From positions 248,001 through 312,000 of the forward strand of contig JAFLBL010000003.1 of the NCBI GenBank assembly GCA_017303855.1: a stretch of 64,000 nt of DNA. Direction: 5' to 3'. Of this stretch, positions 7,675 through 16,518 are shown one piece after another. The notes under the pieces are model-generated. The model was not told the DNA's origin. It saw only the letters and a program-made list of their open reading frames with translations, and searched no databases. Position 1 is the first letter of the stretch. Every line of letters begins with the position of its first letter. The DNA is from Chitinophagales bacterium. Its GTDB lineage: Bacteria; Bacteroidota; Bacteroidia; Chitinophagales; Chitinophagaceae. Both the position numbers and the translations under genes were made by a program.

Positions 7675-8343
7675 CTACTTGTATGCAGGAACATTTCTGA
7701 ACCCTTTGACAATAAGATAAATACCCAGCGAAAATTCAAATACCGCAACCAGCAGGGCGGAAAGTCCGGCCATCGGGGAGCGCTGATCAATAAATCCAAA
7801 CATGGCTGCCAGGAAACCGGCGATCAAAGGAAAAGCACCAATCATTCCGATAAACGATAATGAACGGGGTACCAGCCTGGATTGCCAGAGCATATAACCC
7901 AGCAACAGATCATTAATGGCGGGTATAAAACTTTGCCCGAGAAGGAAGATCCGGTCGTAAAGTGATACCAGTGTTACACTTATAACCGAAGTCACCGCGC
8001 CGTGGCCCTTTTGCTGCAAACTCACTGCACCCAGCATAAATGCCACACCGGTAAAAATGGTGGCGGCTTCCAATACTCTTGAAGCGACCAGGCCAACGGC
8101 AGCTGTCTGATTGTATTTCTTCAATACTGGATAAAGCAGCACTGCGGTGGCAATACTGGTTAGTCCTACAACGATCTCCAGCAAGCCACCGGTGATCACC
8201 TGCCTTGCTTCATTGGTGGTGATCATTTTTCCGGTTTCATACAGCGGGGCATATAAAAAGAAGCAGGGTATAGAGACAAAGGTCAGCAGGTAAATGATAC
8301 CTGCCGCCAGTGCTGTTTTCCGAGATAAAGTGGTTGATTGCAT
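7675..8343 (-). CDS. DUF4386 integral membrane protein
   Basis: 222 residues with six predicted membrane segments. The opening RKTALAAGIIYLLTFVSIPC, the LVASRVLEAATIF stretch and the GYMLWQSRLVPRSL motif are typical of DUF4386, a family of unknown function often encoded near reductases and regulators. It lies 35 bp upstream of the MDR gene and 30 bp downstream of the barrel gene on the same strand, so the three may form one transcript. Confidence 0.85.
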   Translation of the reverse strand: MQSTTLSRKTALAAGIIYLLTFVSIPCFFLYAPLYETGKMITTNEARQVITGGLLEIVVGLTSIATAVLLYPVLKKYNQTAAVGLVASRVLEAATIFTGVAFMLGAVSLQQKGHGAVTSVISVTLVSLYDRIFLLGQSFIPAINDLLLGYMLWQSRLVPRSLSFIGMIGAFPLIAGFLAAMFGFIDQRSPMAGLSALLVAVFEFSLGIYLIVKGFRNVPAYK

Positions 8344-8373
8344 ATAGTTGGTTTTTGTGTTGATTACGTTGAT

Positions 8374-9066
8374 TTACTTTTTAGCCAGCGGATTGCGCTT
8401 CCAGGCCTTTGAAAAATGTACACTGATCATCAGGGCCCTGTTATACATGTTGGTGTTTTGAGCAATCCGGGTCAGTCCATGTGCATAGCGGAGATCCAGT
8501 CCCAGGGTTTTGTCTTTGAACGGGATATAAAAACCGGCACCCGCTTGTACACCTGCTTCGAATCGTTTGTAGCCGGTTGCCGAATTATTAAAAAGCAGTT
8601 TTACCGACAGATCATTTATTTTTTGTTTACCACCAATAATATAACCGACCGAGGGTCCTGCATTTACATAAAACTTTCCAACGTGTACCCGTGCCAGCAC
8701 AGGAAGTTCAACAGTATGGAGACGAATAGTGGATGCATCATGGGTCAGCGGATTACCGGCATCTAGTTTTCCACCCTTACGGAGATAATACAGATCAGAT
8801 ACCAGGGAGAAAGAAGGGGTAATACCTGCCTGAAAGGATAACCCGGCACGAAGTCCTTTTACGGAATGACCATAATCGGATAGCACTTTATCATTGTCCG
8901 TATACCGGAAGCTGTTAGCTGCCATATTGATCATAGGCTCCAGGCGGGTATGTGCGGTATGGGTTGATTTCCTCAAATAATCTGTTTCGTTCGCCTGATG
9001 TTGTGCGGCCATTTGCAGCGAGAACAGACTTACACAGATTGCAGCCACGATGGTAAATTTTTTCAT
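8374..9066 (-). CDS. Outer membrane beta-barrel protein (PorT/OMP_b-brl-like)
   Basis: 230 residues with a clear signal peptide (KKFTIVAAICVSLFSLQMAA). The mature part has alternating amphipathic strands with glycine turns (GLRAGLSFQAGITPSFSLVS, YVNAGPSVGYIIGG, FEAGVQAGAGFYIP) typical of small Bacteroidota 8-stranded barrels. It is first of the likely three-gene minus-strand unit with the DUF4386 and MDR genes. The ligand is unknown. Confidence 0.75.
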   Translation of the reverse strand: MKKFTIVAAICVSLFSLQMAAQHQANETDYLRKSTHTAHTRLEPMINMAANSFRYTDNDKVLSDYGHSVKGLRAGLSFQAGITPSFSLVSDLYYLRKGGKLDAGNPLTHDASTIRLHTVELPVLARVHVGKFYVNAGPSVGYIIGGKQKINDLSVKLLFNNSATGYKRFEAGVQAGAGFYIPFKDKTLGLDLRYAHGLTRIAQNTNMYNRALMISVHFSKAWKRNPLAKK

Positions 9067-9239
9067 GTTGATTTTTTTGTTTTAAATGTTTTGTAAAACT
9101 AGTTCCGGGCAGAGGGGAGCAGACAGGACAATGATCAAGTTGAATGGTACGGATCAGCAGTTTTGAAAGAATTAGTGGATTTTGAGATTTGTCCTGTCAG
9201 ACTACCCGATTATCCTGTTACAAGACCTGCTTCGGGATC

Positions 9240-9247
9240 TACTTTTG
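9240..9247 (+). promoter_or_regulatory. -7 promoter element for the 9282-10531 unit
   Basis: TACTTTTG matches TAnnTTTG and lies 34 bp before the ATG at 9282. No convincing -33 TTTG is seen. Confidence 0.5.
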
Positions 9248-9281
9248 TTCATTGAAATAATCACCAACAAAACAGTAATAC

Positions 9282-9509
9282 ATGAAATCAAAAATGAAGC
9301 TCATTGCTGCGATGCGGATCTGGATAGTGATCTATCCGTCGATCACGTTCTTTCTTTATTTGTTCGGGGCACCGCTGGCTGCTTTACCACTTTACCAACG
9401 AACCTTTCTGCTCACGATCACCCTCGTACCCTGGATGGTATTTGCCGGATTGCCCTTTTTGGATACGGTAGTTAAAAGAGTAACTGCACGGAACAGAAAG
9501 GCGGTGTAA
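9282..9509 (+). CDS. Small integral membrane protein
   Basis: 75 residues with two hydrophobic segments (IWIVIYPSITFFLYLFGAPL and LLTITLVPWMVFAGLPFL). The first resembles the small two-helix proteins sometimes found next to or fused to antibiotic-biosynthesis-monooxygenase domains, but no function follows. It has a promoter at 9240 and ends 11 bp before the flavoprotein gene, so the two are likely co-transcribed. Confidence 0.65.
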   Translation: MKSKMKLIAAMRIWIVIYPSITFFLYLFGAPLAALPLYQRTFLLTITLVPWMVFAGLPFLDTVVKRVTARNRKAV

Positions 9510-9520
9510 AATATATACAC

Positions 9521-10531
9521 ATGAAGCAACTACTCAGGCGTGTATTTATCAAACATAGTGGCATTGCAATAGCTGCAGGTTTGCTGCCCTTTTCATCATT
9601 AACCGATTTAACCACTGAAACGATGACCAACGACAACCAATATGATGTGATAATTGTGGGTGGCAGCTATGCAGGCCTGGCCACCGGTATGTCCCTTGGC
9701 AGGGCGATGCGGAGCGTATTGATTATGGATGAAGGGTGGCCTTGTAACCGGCAAACACCTCATTCACATAACTTCCTGACCAATGATGGCAAGACACCTG
9801 CAGAGATTGCTGCACTGGCCAAACTGCAGGTACATAACTACCCGACAGTGAAATTCTTTAATGGCAGGGCCACTACTGCAATTAAAACAACTTATGGATT
9901 TCATGTCGGTAGTGCGACGGGGGAATTATTTGCAGCTAAAAAACTGGTTTTTGCCACCGGGATCAAAGACCTGTTGCCAGCCATTGACGGATTAGCCGAA
10001 TGCTGGGGCATCTCCGCGATCCATTGTCCCTATTGCCATGGCTATGAAGTTCGTGCTGAAAGAACCGGTATCCTCGGCAATGGTGATATGGGATATGACT
10101 TTACCCGGCTGATTGCCAACTGGACAAAGGACCTGACCCTGTTTACCAATGGTCCTTCCACGCTGACAGAGGCGCAACAACAAAAACTGAAGCAACGGCA
10201 GGTGGTGATAATAGAAAAAGTAATTGACCGCCTGGTCCATCAGCAAGGACAGCTGGATCATCTTGTTTTCAGAGACGGAACCCGTTATTCCTTAAAAGCC
10301 CTTTATGCCCCCAGTCCTTTTGAACAGCATTGCAAACTCCCGGAGCAACTTGGTTGTATGTTGACCGAAGATGGCTATATCCAGACAGGTCCCGGGCACG
10401 AATCAAGCATTGAAGGTGTATATGCTGTTGGGGACAATGCATCCAGAATGCGCACCGTCGCCAATGCCGTGGCAATGGGCAATGCGGCAGGGATTGAATT
10501 GAGTAAGAAAATGATCCTGGAGGAATTCTGA
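9521..10531 (+). CDS. NAD(P)/FAD-dependent oxidoreductase, thioredoxin-reductase fold (GliT-like), Tat-like signal
   Basis: 336 residues. The FAD motif is VIIVGGSYAG (about 44-53), the redox pair is CPYC at C169/C172 followed by HGYE, and the NADPH motif is GILGNGDMGYD (about 183-193). The CxxCHGYE context is shared with GliT/HlmI-type dithiol oxidases rather than standard TrxB. The N-terminus LLRRVFIKHSGIAIAAGLLP looks like a twin-arginine signal, so the enzyme may be exported folded; an internal ATG at 9623 would give a cytosolic form. The substrate is unknown. Confidence 0.85.
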   Translation: MKQLLRRVFIKHSGIAIAAGLLPFSSLTDLTTETMTNDNQYDVIIVGGSYAGLATGMSLGRAMRSVLIMDEGWPCNRQTPHSHNFLTNDGKTPAEIAALAKLQVHNYPTVKFFNGRATTAIKTTYGFHVGSATGELFAAKKLVFATGIKDLLPAIDGLAECWGISAIHCPYCHGYEVRAERTGILGNGDMGYDFTRLIANWTKDLTLFTNGPSTLTEAQQQKLKQRQVVIIEKVIDRLVHQQGQLDHLVFRDGTRYSLKALYAPSPFEQHCKLPEQLGCMLTEDGYIQTGPGHESSIEGVYAVGDNASRMRTVANAVAMGNAAGIELSKKMILEEF

Positions 10532-10636
10532 AGTAAATCACCTTATTATTTCGTGATTCTGACTTCAGTATTTATCTGTGTTATTTTGTAACTTTCCAGT
10601 TACCTGATCCCTCCTGTTTTAAAATATAGTTTGATC

Positions 10637-13066
10637 ATGAACCACTTCCTTAAACCCTGCCTCCTGCTTCTTTCACTTCTGGTAATCAATATCACCCACA
10701 GCCAACTGCCCCCTGTTCAAAAAAGCCCCACCGGAATCACCGTCGCCTGCAAAGACCATATAACCGAACTGCAGGTATACAGCACCGGTACCATCCGGGT
10801 GAAAAAATACCCGAAGGAAAAGACTTTCGATCCGCAAAGCCTGTCGGTAATCACAAAACCCGCCAGTATCCCATTCAGCACGAAAACAAAGGGGGATATT
10901 GTTACACTGAAAACAAGCGAACTGACTGTCTCGCTGGATACCAGTACAGGAGCCTTATTGTTTACCGCCAACAATGGAACGGTGCTGCTGAAAGAACAAG
11001 CCGGTGCCACCCGCTTTACTCCTTTTAATGATGCAGGTCAGTCAACCCTCAGTGTGCAGCAAAGTTTTCTCCTGGATGCCGATGAAGCTATTTATGGACT
11101 CGGCCAACAACAAAAGGGAAAAATGATCCAGCGTAACCTCTCGCTGAAAATGATACAGGACAATACGGATGATTATGTGCCTTTTCTTCTCTCAGCCAAA
11201 GGCTATGGCATTTTCTGGGACAACTACTCTCCCACTGTTTTTAAAGATGAACCCGCCGCCACTTCCTTCAGTTCAGAAGTAGGTGAAGGCATTGATTATT
11301 ATTTCATCAAAGGAAACAATGCCGATGCCGTGATCGCCGGTATGCGCACACTCACCGGTGCTTCACCGATGCTGCCGCTGTGGACTTTTGGCTTCTGGCA
11401 GAGCAAGGAACGCTACAAGACACAGGATGAACCGGTGGAAGTAGTGCGTCGTTATCGTCAATTAGGCGTGCCGCTCGATGGCATCATTCAGGACTGGCAG
11501 TACTGGAGCAGTAATTATTTGTGGAATGCGATGGAATTTCTCAATCCTGACTTCGGTAACCCCAAAAAGATGATCAGCGATATACATGGCCTGAATGCCC
11601 ATATGGCTATTTCAATCTGGAACTCCTTTGGTCCCGAAACCAAACAATACCACGAACTGGATTCCATCAAAGCCCTGATGAATTTCGGTACCTGGCCGCT
11701 CTCCGGGGTGGACAAATGGCCGCCGCTGCGGGAGTATCCCTCCGGTGTAAAAGTCTACGATCCCTATAATCCGCTGGCCAGGGATATCTACTGGAAATAT
11801 CTAAGAAGAATGCATGCCCTCGGTCTCGATGCCTGGTGGATGGATTCCTCCGAACCCGATCATCTGGACTTCAAAGACGAAGACCTCAACAACAAAACAT
11901 ATCTCGGTTCTTTCCGCAAAGTACGCAATGCCTTTCCGTTGATGACCGTGGGCGGTGTATATACACATCAGCGGCAGGTGGATTCTTCCAAACGCATTTT
12001 CATTCTTACGCGTTCAGCTTTTGCGGGACAACAACGTTATGGTGCCAATACCTGGTCGGGTGATGTAACCGCTTCCTGGAATGCACTACGCAACCAGATC
12101 TCCGCCGGACTTAATTTCTCCCTCACCGGAATTCCGTACTGGAACAGTGATATCGGCGGTTTCTTCCTGGGTCAGTTTCGCAAACCCCTCGCCAATGCCG
12201 ATTACCGCGAACTCTATACGCGCTGGCTGCAGTTCGGTACCTTTTGTCCCATGATGCGTTCCCATGGCACCGATGCCCCCCGCGAGATCTACCAGTTCGG
12301 CAGCAAGGGCGAACCTGTGTATGATGCTATTGAAAAGTACATCCGTCTCCGTTATAGTTTATTGCCCTATATCTATTCCACGGCCTGGGACGTAAGCCAT
12401 CAGCACTCGTCTATGATGCGGGCCCTGGTGATGGATTTTGCCCTTGATAAAAAAGCCCTTGATATCAACGATCAGTTTATGTTTGGCCGTTCGTTATTGG
12501 TAGCCCCTGTAACCGAACGCCAATATGCCAAAGCTACAGGCGTGAATGGGAAAGACTCAATCTACACGGCTGATTATTCCGTTACCCGTTCAAGACAAGT
12601 ATACCTGCCGGCTGGTACGAACTGGATTGATTTCTGGACCGGAACCTCCCTTACCGGCGGACAAACCATTGCTAAAGAAACCCCGCTGAGTATAGTACCG
12701 CTCTATGTTAAAGCTGGCAGTATACTTCCAATAGGTCCCGATGTGCAATATGCCACCGAAAAAAAATGGGATGACCTCGAACTCCGCATTTATCCGGGTG
12801 CCGATGGAGAGTTTGTGTTGTATGAAGATGAGAACGACAATTACAATTATGAACGAGGTCAATACAGCGAGATCCGTTTTTCCTGGAATGATAAAAAGAA
12901 ACAACTGACCATTACTGACCGCAGCGGACAGTTTCCCGGTATGCTGGAAAAGCGTCAGTTCCGGATTGTGCTTGTTAACGAAAAACAAGGAGCCGGAGAT
13001 CAGTCCACGGGTATTGCTGCACGCAAAGTGGAGTATGCAGGGAAGAAGCTGGTAATAGTGTTTTGA
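10637..13066 (+). CDS. GH31 family alpha-glycosidase (alpha-xylosidase/alpha-glucosidase type)
   Basis: 809 residues; the ATG at 10637 puts a signal peptide first (FLKPCLLLLSLLVINITHSQ), better than the TTG two codons upstream. An N-terminal GH31 beta-sandwich is followed by the TIM barrel with QDWQYW, the nucleophile Asp403 in WWMDSSEPD and the acid/base Asp476 in WSGDVTASW. Then GIPYWNSDIGGF and a DUF5110 C-terminal domain. The WMDSSEPD form suggests xyloglucan alpha-xylosidase-like enzymes, but substrate cannot be fixed. It is probably periplasmic. No SusCD pair is adjacent. Confidence 0.92.
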   Translation: MNHFLKPCLLLLSLLVINITHSQLPPVQKSPTGITVACKDHITELQVYSTGTIRVKKYPKEKTFDPQSLSVITKPASIPFSTKTKGDIVTLKTSELTVSLDTSTGALLFTANNGTVLLKEQAGATRFTPFNDAGQSTLSVQQSFLLDADEAIYGLGQQQKGKMIQRNLSLKMIQDNTDDYVPFLLSAKGYGIFWDNYSPTVFKDEPAATSFSSEVGEGIDYYFIKGNNADAVIAGMRTLTGASPMLPLWTFGFWQSKERYKTQDEPVEVVRRYRQLGVPLDGIIQDWQYWSSNYLWNAMEFLNPDFGNPKKMISDIHGLNAHMAISIWNSFGPETKQYHELDSIKALMNFGTWPLSGVDKWPPLREYPSGVKVYDPYNPLARDIYWKYLRRMHALGLDAWWMDSSEPDHLDFKDEDLNNKTYLGSFRKVRNAFPLMTVGGVYTHQRQVDSSKRIFILTRSAFAGQQRYGANTWSGDVTASWNALRNQISAGLNFSLTGIPYWNSDIGGFFLGQFRKPLANADYRELYTRWLQFGTFCPMMRSHGTDAPREIYQFGSKGEPVYDAIEKYIRLRYSLLPYIYSTAWDVSHQHSSMMRALVMDFALDKKALDINDQFMFGRSLLVAPVTERQYAKATGVNGKDSIYTADYSVTRSRQVYLPAGTNWIDFWTGTSLTGGQTIAKETPLSIVPLYVKAGSILPIGPDVQYATEKKWDDLELRIYPGADGEFVLYEDENDNYNYERGQYSEIRFSWNDKKKQLTITDRSGQFPGMLEKRQFRIVLVNEKQGAGDQSTGIAARKVEYAGKKLVIVF

Positions 13067-13104
13067 AAATATTCTCTCTCAAAAACCTTTTATTCCTGAA
13101 CTCC

Positions 13105-13737
13105 ATGCACCCCCGCCTCATTAAAAATATTTTCCTCTCTATTTCATCAATCTTACTCATTGGTTTGATATATAAAATCATGCTACTGCCTGGCGGGCTT
13201 ATTTTACCAGGCTATTTTCTGGGCGGGTTTCTCTTAATTGTGCTGATAGCCCTCTGCCTGATCATTACGGCGATCTTATTACTTATTTTCAGAAAAAGTG
13301 ATTCCCTGACTTTATTTGCAATCATAACTACTTTAGCCTTTCTTGTTTCCCATTATTTTCTGTATTCCCCGACATTAAAAATCATAGTACCGAAAGGGTA
13401 TACCGGTCAGGTAACATTGCTATTATCCACTGTAGACGAAAATATGCTGACCCTGGACAGCAATGGAATCGGGTATGTTACCAGGTGGACATTTAAAAAA
13501 ACCTGGACCCCGCCAGCCGTTTTTGATAGTGAGGGCAGACGGCTGGACAAACAATGCGTCGGCTTTAACCCATCCACATTTTGGGCAAAAGGGTACAGCA
13601 CATCATCCACATACCCGGGCAGAATAGATTATCTGTCTTTTGAAATAGTACCGGAAGATAAAACCGGGCAAAAACAATACTATGACAAAGAGATATTTGA
13701 AAAGGCAGATAAGACCAAACTGCCGCAGTCGGAATGA
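13105..13737 (+). CDS. Membrane protein with C-terminal extracytoplasmic domain, unknown function
   Basis: 210 residues from the ATG at 13105; a TTG at 13063 inside the GH31 stop region would add 14 residues. Three membrane segments (about 8-100) are followed by a soluble domain with VPKGYTGQVTLLLS, LDSNGIGYVTRWTFKK and FDSEGRRL. This domain resembles a Bacteroidota domain of unknown function (DUF6843-like), a tentative match. The start lies 38 bp after the glycosidase stop, so read-through expression is possible. Confidence 0.65.
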   Translation: MHPRLIKNIFLSISSILLIGLIYKIMLLPGGLILPGYFLGGFLLIVLIALCLIITAILLLIFRKSDSLTLFAIITTLAFLVSHYFLYSPTLKIIVPKGYTGQVTLLLSTVDENMLTLDSNGIGYVTRWTFKKTWTPPAVFDSEGRRLDKQCVGFNPSTFWAKGYSTSSTYPGRIDYLSFEIVPEDKTGQKQYYDKEIFEKADKTKLPQSE

Positions 13738-13826
13738 AATAATTTATTTTACCAATTCCGATTGGAAATCCCGGTAAATGAGGACACAGGGATTTGGTAG
13801 TTTAACACATACCGAAAAAGCAGCAA

Positions 13827-13964
13827 ATGAAAAATTACTTTGGCGATTTTCCGGACAGAACCGGAGAACATTGGACGACCATTGCCAACAGGGAGTTTAC
13901 AAGAGCTGTCCAGTGTAATTGTTTTAGCTTCGTTTCAAGGGTCAAAAACTTACTGAATTGTTGA
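13827..13964 (+). CDS. Possible 45-residue peptide of unknown function
   Basis: An ATG-initiated frame encodes 45 residues (start MKNYFGDFPDRTGEHWTT) and ends overlapping the TTG start of the DUF3592 gene. Composition is protein-like, but no family is recognised and no ribosome binding site is visible. It may instead be a remnant of a longer gene. Confidence 0.25.
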   Translation: MKNYFGDFPDRTGEHWTTIANREFTRAVQCNCFSFVSRVKNLLNC

Positions 13965-14445
13965 GATTTATTGAAAAATATTGGATACTCTTTGGCATAG
14001 CATATCTGGCTTTAGGATTTATAACTCCAAGCCTTTGCTTATTAATAATCGGAATAATATTACTCTATTTTGGAATCACAACCATTAATAAACTTTGGAG
14101 ATTCCAGAAGCGGGGTGTTCAATGTTCCGCAACTATCTTATCCTATGAACCAGATGAGGAGCGTTATAAGACACCGGTGGTCCAATTTACCACAGCCGAG
14201 GGGACGTCCGTAAAAGATAAGCCCTGGGTATATGTATCTTCTGCTTTAAGTAAAATCCGTATCTATTCTGAAAATCCTGATCAAGCGGTGCAGGTCATAT
14301 ATAATCCTGATCCCCCGAAGAGTTCGTATTAAAAAGCGAAAAGGAGTTTAATTATCTTATGGTAATTATTCTAATAGCAGGCGGGCTGTTTTCAACCGGT
14401 TTTGCTTTAAGTGCCCTGTTGGGATTCATGCCGGGACTATTTTGA
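13958..14445 (+). pseudogene. DUF3592 membrane protein gene, frameshifted at a C5 tract
   Basis: The frame from TTG 13958 encodes an N-terminal membrane segment, then a DUF3592 domain (KRGVQCSATILSYEPDEE, VQVIYNPDPPK) and stops at 14332 after 124 residues. If one C were added to the CCCCC run at 14312-14316, translation would continue as EEFVLKSEKEFNYL and a hydrophobic helix (VIILIAGGLFSTGFALSALL) to a stop at 14443. That helix is the expected second membrane segment of DUF3592 proteins. The gene is thus frameshifted by mutation, phase variation or sequencing error. Confidence 0.75.
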
Positions 14446-14590
14446 TAACTTCGAATTTCTGGGGAAACGGGCCGGATTTGTAAAAAAGAATAGTCGGGAG
14501 GTGAAAAAACGTTGCGCTGAATTTATGGCGTCATTTGTGCAGCTCAAAATTGAAGGAGCGGGTATAATTAAGGAGTACCGGATGACCTGA
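14411..14590 (+). CDS. Possible 59-residue protein or gene remnant
   Basis: A GTG-initiated frame overlapping the end of the DUF3592 frame reads CRDYFDNFEFLGKRAGFVKK and then SREVKKRCAEFMASFVQLK before a stop at 14588. Its codon use and amphipathic pattern look protein-like, but no homologous family is recognised. It could be the 3' fragment of a gene lost by recombination. Confidence 0.25.
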   Translation: MPCWDSCRDYFDNFEFLGKRAGFVKKNSREVKKRCAEFMASFVQLKIEGAGIIKEYRMT

Positions 14591-14648
14591 CTACTGTATC
14601 CGGTCTGTGTATTAAAACGATATTCCGCATCCACTTAAAAATAATTAT

Positions 14649-15350
14649 ATGAAAAAAATAAACCTCCTTGCTTTAACGCTCCTCGTTGGCCTTTTAGCAA
14701 ATGCCCAGACAAAAAACTTTATTGACCAACCTTACATTGAAGTGGCTGGCAATGCGGATACTCTGGTGATTCCGAATGAAATCTATATCCGCATAATTAT
14801 TTCAGAAAAAGATACCAGGGACAGGACCTCTGTTGAGGAACTGGAACAGAAAATGGTCGCAACTTTAACTGGGCTGGGAGTGAATACGGAAAAAGACCTG
14901 AATATCTCAGACATGACCAGTAATTTTAGAAATTACCTGCTGAAGAGCCGGGATATCATTAAATCCAAGCTTTACACCCTTAAAGTAACAGATGCCGTTA
15001 CAGCCGCTAAAGTGATTATAAACCTCGAAGAAGCCGGAATTTCAAATACGGGTATTGAACGGGTCGGTCACTCAGACCTGAACAAACTGAGAAATAAAAT
15101 GCGAACCAATGCCATACTGGATGCGAAAGAATCAGCGCTTGCCCTGACAAAACCGTTGAACCAGGCCCTTGGCGCGGCTATTCGCATAGCCGATACAGAA
15201 AATATTTCGCAACAATTACAAGGACAGGTTGCCGGTATCCGGATCCGCGGTATCAGTTCTATTAGTAACAAAAACGATGATCTGTCAAAAATTGACTTTG
15301 AGAAAATAAAGGTTTCAGCCAGTGTAAATGTGGTGTTCATTTTGAAATGA
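14649..15350 (+). CDS. SIMPL (DUF541) domain periplasmic protein
   Basis: 233 residues with a signal peptide (KKINLLALTLLVGLLANAQ). The SIMPL domain shows YIEVAGNADTLVIPNEIYI, KLYTLKVTDAVTAAKVIINL and the C-terminal KIKVSASVNVVFIL. Near residues 188-206 an unusual insert reads LQGQVAGIRIRGISSIS, almost identical in form to the plug motif of SusC-type TonB receptors. SIMPL proteins form periplasmic oligomers of unclear role. The stop overlaps the next gene's ATG by 4 bases, so the two are coupled. Confidence 0.83.
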   Translation: MKKINLLALTLLVGLLANAQTKNFIDQPYIEVAGNADTLVIPNEIYIRIIISEKDTRDRTSVEELEQKMVATLTGLGVNTEKDLNISDMTSNFRNYLLKSRDIIKSKLYTLKVTDAVTAAKVIINLEEAGISNTGIERVGHSDLNKLRNKMRTNAILDAKESALALTKPLNQALGAAIRIADTENISQQLQGQVAGIRIRGISSISNKNDDLSKIDFEKIKVSASVNVVFILK

Positions 15351-16147
15351 TTCATTCAAAACAAATATTTCCCCTTTCCTTTTGCTGCCTCTTCCTGGCT
15401 TCCTGTACGCAACCTGCAACCCAAAATAAACGGGAGCCGCCAACTACCGGTGCGGATACCAGCATTGAACAAGCCAGGATTATTGCTGACTTCACAAACA
15501 GACTGACGGGAACCGTAGAAACCTTAACTGTTGAATATGTGGTTGGGGATTGCGTTTGTCCGGACTGGATGGAAGCGAATGATAAGAAGGGTGCTGGAAA
15601 AACAAAAAAGAATGAACAGCTGCCATTCTACATTGAACCGGCAGATAAATCCTTAACGCTTCCCATTTATTTTGACGCATTCCGGCACCAGCTGAGCATT
15701 TCGGGTCAGTTTTACGAAAAAGCAGGCTACCCGCAAGGCACAGCCGAACCGGAAGCATCTCAGCCAAAAGCAAGGGTGTTCCGCTATACTTCACTTGCCG
15801 TTGTGAACAAACCCGGTTTCAGGCCAGGCAGCAAAGTGGAAACGCTGACGCTGACCTATAACGCTATCTCCTGTACCTGTGCAAAGTGGAGTGATAGCCA
15901 AAACAGGAAATACGAAACCGATCGGCATTATTACTGGCTGGAGCCGGCCAATGAAAAACTGATAAAAGCGGATACCCTTTTTAATGGAACAGACCTGCCC
16001 GTTATCATCCGTGTAACAGGACAGGTGGTAAGTGAAAATGGTTTCCCCAAAACGAACTTGTCAAAAGTCAGCCCCGAAGAAGCGGGAACCGTGTTCAGGT
16101 ATACAAATATTGATGTGCTCAGGAACGGGGAGAGAAAGAAAAACTAA
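15347..16147 (+). CDS. Lipoprotein with two internal repeats, unknown function
   Basis: 266 residues. The signal ends in a lipobox (FCCLFLASC, Cys20). The mature part is two copies of one unit: VETLTVEYVVGDCVCPDW and later VETLTLTYNAISCTCAKW; PFYIEPADKSL and YYWLEPANEKL; LSISGQFYEKAGYP and IRVTGQVVSENGFP; VFRYTSLAVV and VFRYTNIDVL. Each unit has a CxC pair, which could bind metal or form disulfides. Translational coupling to the SIMPL gene suggests both act in the envelope together. Confidence 0.7.
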   Translation: MIHSKQIFPLSFCCLFLASCTQPATQNKREPPTTGADTSIEQARIIADFTNRLTGTVETLTVEYVVGDCVCPDWMEANDKKGAGKTKKNEQLPFYIEPADKSLTLPIYFDAFRHQLSISGQFYEKAGYPQGTAEPEASQPKARVFRYTSLAVVNKPGFRPGSKVETLTLTYNAISCTCAKWSDSQNRKYETDRHYYWLEPANEKLIKADTLFNGTDLPVIIRVTGQVVSENGFPKTNLSKVSPEEAGTVFRYTNIDVLRNGERKKN

Positions 16148-16181
16148 AATCGGCATTTCCATGCCAGACAGGAGAGAAATT

Positions 16182-16511
16182 ATGACAATCAGAAACATAT
16201 TAAATTTGATCTCATTGGGGTTGCTGTTTTACCTGCTTATCGACAGTTTTATGCATTTTGACATTGCGGCTACAAAAAACAATGCACTAAACAGGATGCA
16301 TAAATCAGAAATCGACAGCACACAGAGTATACTCTTGGTAAAACAGAAAGCGAAAGGATATATTGATGCAATACGAAAGGACCAAAGGGAATATGGGGCG
16401 CAAACGGTAATTAATTTCATGGTTATTACAGGACTAATGATTATTCAGCTTGTTTTGCTTTTTATAAAAACGAAACGAACTGTTACGACCGATCACGTCA
16501 CTTCTTTATGA
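16182..16511 (+). CDS. Small bitopic/two-helix membrane protein
   Basis: 109 residues from the ATG at 16182, which has a purine-rich GGAGAG stretch 11 bp upstream; the longer upstream frame overlaps the lipoprotein gene. Two hydrophobic segments (LNLISLGLLFYLLIDSFM near the N-terminus and FMVITGLMIIQLVLLFI near the C-terminus) flank a charged loop. Function unknown. It ends 7 bp before kptA, so they may share a transcript. Confidence 0.6.
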   Translation: MTIRNILNLISLGLLFYLLIDSFMHFDIAATKNNALNRMHKSEIDSTQSILLVKQKAKGYIDAIRKDQREYGAQTVINFMVITGLMIIQLVLLFIKTKRTVTTDHVTSL

Positions 16512-16518
16512 AAATAAT

